Assembly (NCBI GenBank): GCA_008638375.1
Contig: CM018032.1
Coordinates: forward strand, 9,651,501 to 9,715,500
Source of the DNA: Nyssa sinensis
Taxonomy: Eukaryota > Streptophyta > Magnoliopsida > Cornales > Nyssaceae
DNA length: 64,000 nucleotides
Direction: 5' to 3'
This document shows, one piece after another, positions 1-12,800 of the stretch (position 1 is the first letter of the stretch; each line of letters starts with the position of its first letter). The translations under genes were made by a program, and so were the position numbers. The notes beneath the pieces are model-generated. The model saw only the letters and a program-made list of their open reading frames with translations, was not told the origin of the DNA and made no database searches.

Positions 1-806
1 TTATTTATGCTCAATCAAAACTTGCTAATTCCATGTCATTCTCAAGTCGTCTTCACATGCCGTGTTAGGAATTGGCACCTTCCCCTCCCCCCCCCCCCCC
101 CCCCCCAAAAAAAAAAAAAAACTAAAAAAACCCCAAAATAAAATTAAATTCTGAGATTTTGTTTTTGCAAAACTTTTTTTTTCAGAAACTAAAACATTCT
201 AAAGATTATCTCAAAACTGAATAGTTGTTAGTTACACAAAAACTCATCGAAGCACACAAAAGCTTGTTCAAACTCATCATAGCATGTCTTTGGAGCGTAT
301 CATCTTCTACAATAAAGGAGTTTCTAGTGTTAACTGGAAGGGTTTTTACTTCCATAAACTATTGCTGTTGTCAAAGAAATGATCATTCAGGCCCATCGTC
401 CATTTAATCCAAAATTTTGCATTTATCTTTGAACTAAATTCAGTTTCGTTTAATGTTTCTAGGTCTTTTCACGCATTTTCTAGCAAGAAAAACCATTTGT
501 TTAGGGAATGTCAACCCCACCCCCCAAAATAAAAATAAAAATAAAAACCACCCAAAAAAGTAAATAAATAAAGAAAAGAGAAGTAGCACTCGCATGCACA
601 TGCACAAACCTTCCATTATATTCAATTTTTAAAAGATGCAATATTGGCATTTTTAACCAACATGAAAAAGTTTACTGCACAGAAGTATTGTATGTTGATT
701 TTATAACCGTGTTGTGTTAATCTAACCATTGCATTAGTTTTTAGGACTATATATATGTGTGTGTATGTTTGTGTATATACCTCTTACGTCCATTTTCAAT
801 AGGCAG
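1..806 (+). other. Intron of the sterol glucosyltransferase gene (left part cut by window edge)
   Basis: This stretch lies directly upstream of the first recognisable UGT80 exon and ends in an acceptor-like GCAG at 803-806. No coding match to the preceding part of the UGT80 family is seen on either strand, so it is read as intron. It holds a C-run followed by an A-run at about 87-121 and otherwise AT-rich unique-looking DNA. The exons for the N-terminal half must lie to the left of the window. Confidence 0.55.
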
Positions 807-3800
807 GCCAACATATGAATTTCCTCACCCGTTGGCACGTGTACCTCAAAGTGCTGGATATTGGGTATGTTCTTGGTTGTCAGGCAATTTGTTCTGTACT
901 TGATTTTTCAATTAATGAACTTTTGAATTAAATTTGACCAACAATTTTGTTCCCTATTTTTTTCTTGCTGGATCCAGCTTTCATATATAATTGTGGATTT
1001 ACTGATATGGTGGAGCATAAGAGGATATATTAATGACTTCAGGAAGAGGAAGTTGAAGCTTGCTCCTATTGCATACTTCAATATGTATTCCGGATCAATA
1101 TCTCATTTTCCAACAGGCTACATGTGGAGTCCCCATGTTGTGCCAAAGCCAATTGGTAAGGATGGCCCTGCTCATAGTTAGAGCAGAGACTACTTATGTA
1201 TTGATAACGGGATATAGATTATCCATTCAATTGTTCCTTTCTTCACTTTGAATATCCTCTAATCATTATATTCCTATGTAGTTTGTTATATTCATTATTT
1301 GCCAAATTATCTGTTTGCATCACTATGCATAGATGCATATAATGCTAACTGCCTGATGCTTGGTCAATAAATCTTTTAATGGTGTTACATTAATTTATAG
1401 TACAGATTTCTTAATAGGGAATTATACTGTAAAGTCTGTTTCTCATTGTCAGGGTATATTATTGTTTTTTCTTGTTTATCTTTTCACCATAAGGGTATTA
1501 TTGTACTTTTCATCTCATGTTAATATATATACAAGGTGTACGGGCTAGATAGTCTGATGAAACCCTAAGCTTTGTTTAATTTTTCTCTTTTCTTTCTTCG
1601 TGTTCTTTCCTTTTTCTCTTTTTTAATCCTAATCCTCATTATCATATTATACAACATAACTTGGTATCAGAGCAATCAAATTAGGCTAGGACTTTCTCAT
1701 AAACATAGCGGAAAAACAAGAGACACGTGCTTGCTGGCAACTATTCTGTGACCGAAAGACATGTCTATACTCGTCTTGTCGTCCTATGCCTCTGGGGAAT
1801 TTTTTTTCAAAATTTTTTGAGTTCAATTGAATGAACTTATTTTGTGTGAATATTTTCGGATTTTGGAGCCTTTGATTCTGTTTTGATGGTTTGATCCACG
1901 TCTGAGGGATGCGATTTGATCTAACAATTTATATTTGGAGAGACCCATGACCATTTGATTTTTTATTTTTTTTTGTGCGATTATTGGCATATTCCAGTCG
2001 TTTGGCCTTGTCTCTACCGCTGGGGTGGTTCATTTCTGAGGCTGGTTGGCTGTATTTGGTTGTGTTTGGTTTGTGGTTTACTTGGTTTCTGTGCTTGGAT
2101 CTCTTTGGTATGTTTCTGGAGTTGTGTTTGGTTCCTAAAGCTATATTGATTTTGAACTATAAAACAACATTTGGTTTATTACTTTCTTCGTGTTCTTTTT
2201 GGATATTTGGCTTTGATTTGTTGCCACAAGGAAAACCTTCATTGTTGAGGGATGATGATATGATGCCTAGATGTATAACCTCTAGAAAATGGAATGATCA
2301 GAATAATTTAGCTTGGGCACATGGTTAAGGTGTTTTTATGTGGGAAACAAAAATTAAAATACATTACAAATTATCCTCTTGCTCAGACAAATTCTAAGTA
2401 TGTTATTGATTGGTTGAGGATTTGGTGGTTATGGGGCGGCTCAAACATAATATGGAACCTTAGATTGTTACTACTGTCCAATTTTGTGATTCTTTTAAAA
2501 AGATTTGGAATTTTGTTGCTCAGTCCTTCTCACAGCAAAGTAATGTTTCTCGAGTATATGAGTTGTGTGAGAAGATTTTTATTATTAAGTAATTTGGGAA
2601 ACCATTACCTGAGCATTGTTTCTTCACTACTAATTTGGAGCAACAGAAACGTCCTTTGGAAGTGTTTATGATTGCCTCCTTACTATTTGGTTTCGACTTA
2701 GACCTTTGTAGTTTTAAGAATCATATTCTGGCTAGCGAGACCTTGCCCTCTACTGCTAATGCATATTCTTGATTGTTGTGCTCGTCTTTGGGCTAGAGCT
2801 CCACTATGACAGGATCTACCATAGAGTCTTCTGCCTTGATTTCGAGTTAGTAGTGGTCATGTGTTTGGTCCTCAGGTTCCCATGATGGTCATGGAGATTG
2901 AGTTTCTTGTGGTGGTTCTAGTTGTTGTGGTTGTATTGGTTGTGGTGATAGGAAGAGTGATTATTGCGGTGGTACTAATTATACGGAGCCTTACTATTGG
3001 GTGAAACAATATGGCTCTGTATTCCTTACTACTCAGTTAGGTGAGCATGTCCAAACATTGCGTTCTGCTATTCCTTCTTCCTCCATTGTTCCTTCTTCAT
3101 CGGATCATCCACTGCTACATTGGCAGATTCAAGTAATATTGTTTGTGTTGCTCATTCGTCTTCGTCATTGGTCATTAACTCTAGCGCTAGCGCACATGTC
3201 TAGTTACCATCTCTCTCCTTTTGATTTAAATCTATTAAATATCATATTTTATTAGCAAATGGATCTTCTTGTCTTGTTCTTGAAAGAGGTCTTCATCAGC
3301 CGACTTCTTCATTATCTTTATCCTTCAGTCTTTTCATCATTGACTTTCGTTTTAATTTGCTCTCAATGAGTTAATTAATTAAAGCATTACATTGTTCCGT
3401 GACCTTTTCTCCTACTTCTTGTGTCTATCAGGACTTCAAGAGAAAGAAGATGATTGATTCGGTGCATGAGAATGATGGCTTATACTGTCTAGGATGGCTT
3501 ATACTGTCCAGGATGGCTTATACTGTCCATATCTTGGTGGTTCTTCCACTCTGTCATCATCAACTTTGAGTGTTGCAGTTTCACCATTTCAGTGGTATTT
3601 TCATTTGCGTCATCCATCTTTGGATATACTCAAGTTAGCTATTCCTGGTTTGGGTCGTGTGTCTAGTTTAATTTGTGAGGCTTGCTAGTTAGGAAAATAT
3701 CCCCGTAGTTCCTTTTCGAGAAGTAGTTCTAGCCGTTATTACGAGTCTTTTGTTGTAGTCCACACAGACATACGGGGACCTTCCTATTTTCCTAGTTTGA

Positions 3801-6800
3801 ATGGTTTTAAGTGTTTTATTATATTTGTGGATAATTATTTTCTTATGACATGGTTGTTTTTTTATGCTTTTTAAAATTTTATAATGAAATCTTTGTTCAA
3901 TTTGATAAACGGATCGAAGTTATTCGTTTTGATAATGCACTAGAATAAGCAAAATTTGCCATGAATGATTTTTTTGCTCTGATCATGGTATCATTCATCC
4001 AACTAGTTGTGCTCACACCTGTCAACAAAATAGTGTTACCAAGAGGAAATTTTGCCATATTTTAAATGTTGCTTGCACCTTGATGTTCAATATATAGGTA
4101 CCCAAACATTTTTGGCACAATGCCCTTCTTATTGTCTGCCATCTCATTAATTGCATTCTGAAGTATGGACACGAGACGCAAATACGGCACGACACGACAC
4201 GACACAACATAGACACACGGATACTACATTTCTAAAAAAAAAAAGAACACGGATACATCAGGACCACATTGAATATATAATATTTTTATATTTTTTTTTA
4301 TATGACCATATAATAAAAATATAAATTATTTTAATCAAAATTAACATAAAATACACAAATCACAACAATATTATTATGATAACAAAAAAACAAAGCAATT
4401 AAATAAAAACTAAAGAATTTCTTTATTTTATTTTCAACATTCATGATTTAAGTTACAAAACAAATTTATTAATTACTACATAGAACATATACATGTATAC
4501 ATATAACCACAAAAAAAATAAAGTAAAGAAGAAGAGAAGAAAAAGAGGGAGAATAAAAAACAGAAAATGTGTCCTAATGTCGAAAACGTATTCTAACGTA
4601 TGTGGGATGTGTCCGTAATGTGTTTGCGACATGTCCAAAATTTAGAAAAGATAAAATAAAATTTAGACTCTTTTTTTTGTGTGTTCGACACAGATACATG
4701 AGCCATAACGTGCCCTTTTTCTGTTTTCAATCATAAGTCTCATTTCTCTCTTTTGTAGCCTAATATTTCCCCTTTCAACCTCCTCTTCGTGTGTTTGGCT
4801 GTATTGCCTTTGTTTATTTTTTGGATCATGGTTAGGACAAATTATCTCATCGAGTTTGCAAATGTATTCTTCTTGGGTATTCATGGACTTAGAAAGGGTA
4901 TCGTCGTTACAATCTTGAGTCTCAACGATACTTTACAAGTGTTGATGCTACATTTTTTGAGTTCACCTCGTTTTCCTCCTCGGGGCTGCACTTGTCTATA
5001 AATCTCATATCCAGTCATGAGGGTTTTTCCCCCCTCCTTTCCTACTTTTTCTTTGCCTATTTCTTTTTTGCATAATTCTCTCTTATAGATTTATCAACAA
5101 TCCTACGAGTATGTGACAAGTGCATTAGTCTAGATGCCACATCTTCCTTGACTAAGGTTTTTGCTTCTTCCCCCTCATCACCTGCAATTGATGATTTACC
5201 TATTACTTTACGACGAGGTAAAAATACTTGTACTTAGCATCCTGTTGCTAATTTTGTCGTCTATACTCGCACTTTAACTTTTTTGGTAGTCTTTTACTTT
5301 TGCTTTATTCTCTCTTTCTATTCCAGTTCTTATAAAAGAGACTTGTCTTCTTCCAGTTGAAAATATGCTATGGATGAGAAAATGAGTGCACTTTATAAGA
5401 ATGAGACCGGGAAGCTTACGACTTTTCCTCCCCGAAAAACAAACAGTTGGCTGTCGATCGGTATACACAGTTAAACCTTCTTGATGGTTCAACTGATTGT
5501 CTTAAGGCTCGTTTGGTTGCTAAAGGGTACACCCAGATGTATGGTGTGGATTATTTTGAAACATTTTCTCCTGTAGCACACCTTGGTTTTGTTTGGCTCT
5601 TTCTACGGTTGTTCGTCAATCTTGGCCCTTTTGCGAGCTTGATATAAAAAAATGTCTTCCTTCATGGGGATCTTTAGGAGGAAGTTTATATGACTTAGCC
5701 CCCTGACTATGTTTTTGCTGGTAGTGAACATCTTATATGTCGGCTGCAAAAGGCTTATGGTTTGAAGTAGTCTTCTCCATGGATTTAAATCATGATTGCA
5801 GGATACGACGCCTTCACAGAATCACAGTGTAACTGTATGGGGAGTATCGGCCCGTCTGTAACGGGAAACAAAAATTGCGATCGTGAATTTTTTTAAATAC
5901 TAGCAAACCTCTTAATAGTCACTAATACTTATATTTTGCATGGATTTAAATTACGGTTGCTGGATATGACTCGGTTGCCGTCGCGGTGTAACAACATTGG
6001 GAATACCGAGTCATTCGTAACGGGAATCGGAAACCAAAACCATGATTTTTTTTCAAACACTATCAAATCTCTTAAAAGCCACTTATATGCATATCTTGAC
6101 TACAATTATCACATTTTAAATTTTTTTTACTATTACTTTTCACTTTTCTAACACCTAAAAAATATTTTCTTATAAATAATGTTTAAGAAGATATTTTCTT
6201 ATTTTATATGAGTTTTTTAAAAATTAAACTAATAAGAAGTATCATTTAATTTGAATAACATTACAACAAGTAATATAAATAATAACAAAAAATGATTATA
6301 AGCATGAGAATTAATTTAGTGATTAGTTATTGAATAAATTTTTTTTAAAGATTTTGAGGCCAAAAGGCCTTTTTGAGTTCGTATTGACCTGAATGTTTTG
6401 GTAACCTATTTTAATTTTTTTTTTTTTTTTAAAGATTATTTGTTAAGTATGTCTCTTGTACATAAATTTTATAAAAATAAAAATTATACAAATTCTTTAA
6501 AAAAAATTTAAAAATTAAAATTTTGAAAAAAAACTTAAAATAGTTGTAACAATCTTGTAACGGCTGTAACGGTCCTGTATGTAACGAGATATATAACGGT
6601 ATCAGTCGATACAGCTGTGAATTTTAGTCGCATTGATATATCGGCCTGTATCGGTATCGGAGGGTCAAAAAACTGATACGTAACGTAACGATCGTTATTT
6701 AAAACCATGATATTTTGATAACGATTTATCAAATTTTGTTTTTTTTTTTTTTTCCAATTTTCAAACACACTTAGAAAGATGTTTTACTATTTCTATGTGA

Positions 6801-9800
6801 ATTATTTTTAAAATTAAATTGAATAACATTGCTACAAACAACTAATACAAATAATAACAAAAAATGATTGCAAGCATGGAAACCAATTTTGTGTCATTAA
6901 TTATGGAATAAAAAACTTAAAAGATTGAGCCTATACGGCCATTTCCGAGGTTGTATTGGCCCCAATTTTTTGGTAATTCGTTTAAATTTTTTGAATTATT
7001 TTATTAGGCTTCTCTTTTGTATTAAAATCTTAAAAAAATAGGGATCATAAGGATTTTGAAAAAACAAAACAACAAAAAAAATAAAAAAAAATGAAAACAA
7101 GCGTAACACTCCTGTAACGACCATAACGGTTGATATGTAACATTATTGGCCCGTGTCGACTGTGAATTTTTGGTATCACCAATATTTAGCCTATATTGAT
7201 ATCAAAGGGTCAAAAAATTAATATGTATTAGCCGATATGATACATAATGACTATTATTTAAATCCATGGTCTCTTCATACTTGGTTTCATAGGCTTAGTT
7301 TTGTTGTGCTTGCATATGCTTTTCATTGTTCTACTTTTAATCACTCAGTCTTTGTTTGTCACTTTTCTACGGGTACCATTATCTTAATTGTTTATTTGGA
7401 AGACATTTTTATCTTTGGGAGTGATTATGCTTGTATCTCATATTTGAAACACCATTTAGGCAACACTTCCATATTAAGAAACTAGGTGCTCTACATTATT
7501 TTCTTGGGATTTAAGTTGCTCGTTCTTGACAAGGCATTTTCCTATTTCAATGGAAGTACTTGCTTGATCTTCTTTTTGATGTGGGTAGATATTAGATATC
7601 AACACCTCGTTGAGAAATTAATTTATCCTGTCATTATTCGACCAAGCATTACTTAGTTGTTGGTGTACTCATTCAATACATGCATGCTCCTCGTCAACTA
7701 CATTTTGATGTTGTTTGTCGTATTTTGCTTTATCTAAAAGCTTCAGGGAGAGGGCTCTTGTACAAGTCCTCTATATTTCTTTTTATGGTTGGTTATAGTG
7801 ATGTCGATTAGTTGGTTGTCACTCTGATAGGAGGTCTATTTCTAGTTATTGTACCTTTGTTGGAGGAAATCTGGTTACTCGCAAAATAAAAGGTAGTGTT
7901 GTTACGCACTCTAGTACTTAGGCTGAGTATCGAGTTATGACTCAAAATGCATCCGAGATGTTATGAGTTTGTTCTTTTCTTTTGAATCTTGGTGTTGAGG
8001 TTGTTGCTCCTATGTAATTTCATTGTGACAATCTGGCTACTCTCTTTATTGCAATTTTTCAATGACATTTTATTTTTTCATGAAAAATACATATAATACT
8101 CAACTTATGGCATAAAAAACTCCAAATGTCTATTTTAAGTAAAGAAGTTATGTTTCCTAATGTTTAAATTTTTTTCATTTACAATACTTTTGATTGCAAT
8201 TATGTAGAATTAATAAATATAATTACCAAGATATGTCATAAATGGGATATATAAGTACATTTATAACTTTTTTTTATCTCTCTAATAATTAATATTATAA
8301 AGAGTTTTTATTAAAAAAAGTATTAATTATTAAGTAATAGAATTATTAATCATCCACCATGGAACTAAGTTGGTTCCTTAAAAATTTATTAATTATTAGC
8401 GATTGTTAACTTATTGAATATTAATTATAAGATGGTCAACTACTAGTCCTTTCTTCCACGAGCATACTAAACACTTAGAAGTTGGCTATCACTTTATTCA
8501 CGATTTGTTGATGAACAAGAATAGTGTTACGTCTTATGTTCGCATCAATAATCAGTTGTGTGATATTCTTATGAAGCCCGTAACTTGGGTTTCTTTTCGT
8601 TATTTGTGGTTGGGCATGTTTGATTTGTATGTTTTAACTTGAGGGGGAGCATTAAAGTATATTTTTGTTTTGTTTTATTTATCTTTTCACCATGAGGGTA
8701 CTACTGTACTTTTTATTTCATGTTAATATATATACAATATTATTTCATGAAAGAGAGTCTAATGAAACCCCTTCTAACCCTAATCCTTATATTATACAAC
8801 CTAATTCTCATCAATGTTACTTGCATCTTTGGTTTGATTCTAGCTTTTACAGAGGCAGTTGTCGGGCGGTGTAATGGAGCTTATTTCTCCTCCATATTTC
8901 TGGCCTTTTCTATTCTTGTTGGTTTGCCCCCACAGATTCATTTTGCTTCTACAACACTGGACTACATAGGTGGAGCTTCATATTAGGCATTACTAACTTT
9001 ATAATATAATTTAGAGTCAGTCCCTGGGTTATAAAACCTGCAATGTAATTTTGAACTAGTTTTTTTTTTTTTCATATTAGGCATTACTACCCTAGTTGGT
9101 CCAGGACCACTCCCATGCAACAAGTGTGAGTTAGAATCCTCCACCCCCCCTAGTATCGTTGCAAAAAAAAAAAAAGGAGTTAAAAGAGGGTATAACTTTA
9201 ATATTTATATCATCAGCATGCCCATGCCTCCTCACGCTTGGCCATGCTCACACACATGCATGTGTTATAATTATCATGAAGGTAGTTAGATTTGAGCCCA
9301 TTACCTTATCTGTTCTAAAACCCAATTAACAGCCAACTCCTCTAAAAGGTTAAATTGTTGAAGAGGGTGTAATCTTAATATTTGTACCATCAACAACGTG
9401 TAATTGGTGCTTAAGCTTGTCATGTTGAAGAGTCTTTTTCTTTGCATGTTTAGAATTGTTGTTATATGTGAAGCCAATTAACAATTCAAGTGACTAATGG
9501 TTTTATGCCTATCTTTATCTTGAAAATGAGTGGCTACACATGCAAATACCTCAATGAAGAGTCTATTAGAATTCTTCAGTATCCTATCTTTAAAATTTTC
9601 CTCGAGGACATTAGGATGGAGAGTTTAATAAATGTCTTCTGTTTCATTTCTTCACCAATCTCTTGAGAGGCACATCAGAGCAAAAATATATTCCAGTTAG
9701 AAATTGCAAATTACCTCATTTTTGCAGCACTACCCTTGCTATCGGAATCAAACAGATGACCTTTGCATTACAAATGCAATGCTCTAACTTCTGAGCTAAG

Positions 9801-12800
9801 CAGGCTTTACATAACAAGAATTCTTCATGGGTGGGAATTCAATAAACTATATCTTGGCAATTAAGTATTAATTTCATTCTTAGCCTTAGATGCAATTGCA
9901 TATCTTAGTCCATTATCCTTAGCTTCACGCGCTCTTGGAATTTTTTCTTCACACTAAAAATACTATGTTGATTTTTTAATATATGCAGGTTGTTTCTTTT
10001 CAGTGCAGAACGCAAATTTTTATGCCTCATACAACACAAACTTGTTAAAAGGATTAATCTCATTTTACTAACGTGCAGACTGGGGCCCTTTAGTTGATGT
10101 TGTTGGTTATTGTTTCCTAAACCTTGGGTCAAAGTATCAGCCTCCTGAAGAGTTTGTTCGATGGATGCAAAAAGGACCTGAACCTATATATATTGGGTTT
10201 GGGAGCATGGTATGATGATCTCACTAGAATTTCTTGGAAGTAGCAAATGCATTTATAAGTGAAATTTTTCTATTGGCTCCATCAATATCTAAAGAATATT
10301 GTTATCCTGCTTATGATGATCGAGTAAAACAGTTATTTTCACCTGATATGTTTTACTGTGAAGTTTGAACAAGGCCGGCTCCATCATTAAGCCAAAAGAG
10401 CAATTGATTTAGGCCCCACCTATAAAGGTCTCAAATTTTACGTGTCTTTAATATAATACAAACTAGAAGTCTAAATCTCATAAAACTCTAATCCCACAAA
10501 GAAGGCCTTATAAATATTCCAGAACAAAGTTCAATTATATTAGTAGAGTCTTGTTTTGAATTACATTTTCTACTACTGTATGCATACATAGAAAAACGTG
10601 AATATTTATTTTGTATTGTCTAGTTTATGTTTTAAAATTTCATTACTAGAGTTCTATTTCAAGCTTTTTATTGCTCAATATTGTTTGGTTATGTAAGAAC
10701 TCTATTATTATTTTGCATCTAAATCTTACCTATTTTAACATTGTTGCGATTTTATATCCAAAAATATATATTGGAAACAAAGGCATTGAAAATGTTTATA
10801 TATATATATTTTATATATTTATTAGAGTTTTATTTGTATTTATAGTATTCAGAATTCTTATAATATATACTGTTTTAATATTACTTTAAATTAATATGCA
10901 TTTCATTTAAATTTTTTTTCTTGCATCTCAAAAATAAGAAGAAAAATTTAAAATGCCTCATTTAAATTTGTTGCTTCAGGCCTCAAATGTCTTGAGCCAG
11001 CCCTGAGTTTGAACATATTAGCTGATTTATTCTTTTCTCTTAATAATTGAACTTAAGAAGTCCTTTCTCATTGGATATTTTTAATGAATATTTTAACATT
11101 ATTATGGGTTTCCAATGCATCCGTTATATTCAAGTTTGGCCCAACCCATATCCTTCTGGAATGCATGAAACCTCAAATAGTTCCACCATTGTGTTGTGTG
11201 ATCAACCAAAAATTACAAATTTAACAAAAGGGCCCCGGGGGGCGATATACAGGTTATCCACATGTGTGTTTGTCGTTCTGCCATTATGTATGTTGATCAT
11301 ATAGGGCATCTGGCCATGTCAGTGGTTACTATGATCTGGCGTTCTGTGCCCCTTCCCTGGTCTAACATCGTCTAATCGCTCCAAGTCAATAGGTCCTTTG
11401 CTAGGATAACAGCTTCATTCTAGAGTGCAATTAGTAAAGTGGTATCTTGGCTGAAAGACTGAAAGTAGGATATATTTTATTGGCTTTGTTGCATTTTTAT
11501 GTTGTTGAAAGTTGAATATACATTGTTTACCCATTCTCTAAAAGCTTAAACTTTCGGAGCAATTGGTGATTTAACATGGTATCAAAGCCGTGGTTATGAA
11601 AGGTCTTGGGTTCAAGTCTCTCCATGTGCATTTATTCCCTATTTAGTTTGTTTGTGCAAAAATCGTATCTGTGTGTGGTTTGTGTCTATCCACGTGCGAG
11701 TTCGGGGTTGCATGTGAGGAGGAGGGTCGAATGCTTGATATATATTGTTGGCCCATTCTCTAATAACTTAAGCTTTTAGAGCAATTGGTGATTTAACATA
11801 TGTCATTCTAAATAGCATTGAAGGCTTGAGTTTTAAGATTTATAATTTCCAATGTTTTATACCACTTAATAACGTGTAAAGAAAATCAAAAAGTAAAAAC
11901 AAGGTAAAACTATGATGTAGTTGGCATTTATAATGAAAATATATGAATTGGAAGATGATTAAATAGTTAGTTTTTCTGTTGGCTGGCCTTTATGAATCAT
12001 GGATTGTAGCACTCCAGAATCTCTTCCCTCTTGGGCGGATCTGGATTTATTTGCTTGTCATATGAATCTGACATGAATGCACGATTGATATTGTATAGAT
12101 AATACAACTCCTGGTAGGTGCAACATATGAAATCTTTTCCCTTTTAGGCAACATGGTGTTGAAGGTGCTGGATTCTTGACAGAGAAGGTACTTTACACAG
12201 CTATGGGCACCGGAAGAAACCTGGCCCAGATGAGAGTGGAGCAACCTGGAAGTAGGGATGGGCCATCAGGCAGTGATGGTAAGCTGATCAAAGATCAATC
12301 CATTAGTTGGGGACTTTTGGACCTATGCACAGGAATTCTGGGCTCACGAAGAATGCAGACACATGTCCTTAACCCAGTGCATGGCATCTCTATGTGTGAT
12401 GCTTACGGGACCATTCTTGGGATTATTAAACAGTGTTCTCACCGGGGCATGAAACCATGGATCCTGGTGACAGTCCTTCACTCCTTCCCCATTCCGGATT
12501 GACTTAGACATATCTCTGTTACCCACCCTAGCACTCCTCTAGAATTGCTGAGCTATCTTGGCTTGTCAGCACTCTAGCCACCAACCCAATTACCTTCCAG
12601 TCATCTTCTATCCCTGTTGGTGGCAGCCATCAACTGGCACCAAACCATGTCATCCTGGTTCCTGGACCTGCCTTTGGGTCTCTGGCGGGCAGGCGTAATG
12701 TGTCAGGTTGCCTTTGCCCATGAAACTCCTTCCGGGACTTGGAAGGGAACCCTCTGGGAGCATGTATTTAGAATTAGGATGTGTTCCTGCCAGACCATGT

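Larger units (their letters stand above)
1447..8804 (+). mobile_element. Degenerate Copia LTR retrotransposon inside the UGT80 intron
   Basis: The left LTR (about 1447-1660) and right LTR (about 8650-8804) share the stretch around ATCTTTTCACCAT and the downstream AAACCC and ATTATACAAC motifs. A primer-binding site TGGTATCAGAGC (1662-1673, initiator tRNA-Met type) follows the left LTR, and a purine tract GAGGGGGAG (8641-8649) precedes the right LTR. TTCTCAT occurs at 1440-1446 and 8805-8811 and is the likely target duplication. Scattered Copia fragments appear in order: GAG-pre-integrase (3590-3690), integrase core (3750-4150), reverse transcriptase (5500-5765 and 7270-7500) and RNase H (7900-8050 and 8450-8600). 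Stops and frameshifts are everywhere, so it is long dead. Several later elements have split it. Confidence 0.85.
1156..10078 (+). other. 8.9-kb UGT80 intron filled with nested transposable elements
   Basis: The donor GT lies at 1156-1157 and the acceptor AG at 10077-10078. The split codon (G at 1155 joined to AC at 10079) restores Asp of the conserved DWGPLVDV stretch, which fixes the intron precisely. About 7.4 kb is a decayed Copia element, interrupted by further elements. Downstream lie a short insertion with 19-bp direct repeats, a TRIM remnant and a plastid-like tRNA fragment. Nothing in it looks like a functional gene. Confidence 0.9.

Noticed and set aside
87..121. C-run followed by A-run considered as a retroposon tail
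   Set aside because: No direct repeats or element body could be found around it; it is probably a homopolymer expansion.
4186..4208. Short GACAC repeats considered as a CRISPR-like or telomere-like array
   Set aside because: These are a few five-base repeats inside a transposable-element end, with no spacers; the genome is plant nuclear DNA.
12176..12502. 108-codon ORF in the GC-rich intron block
   Set aside because: No recognisable family; the tandem second copy of part of the block does not keep the frame; overlapping ORFs of similar length on - show that high GC content explains the openness.
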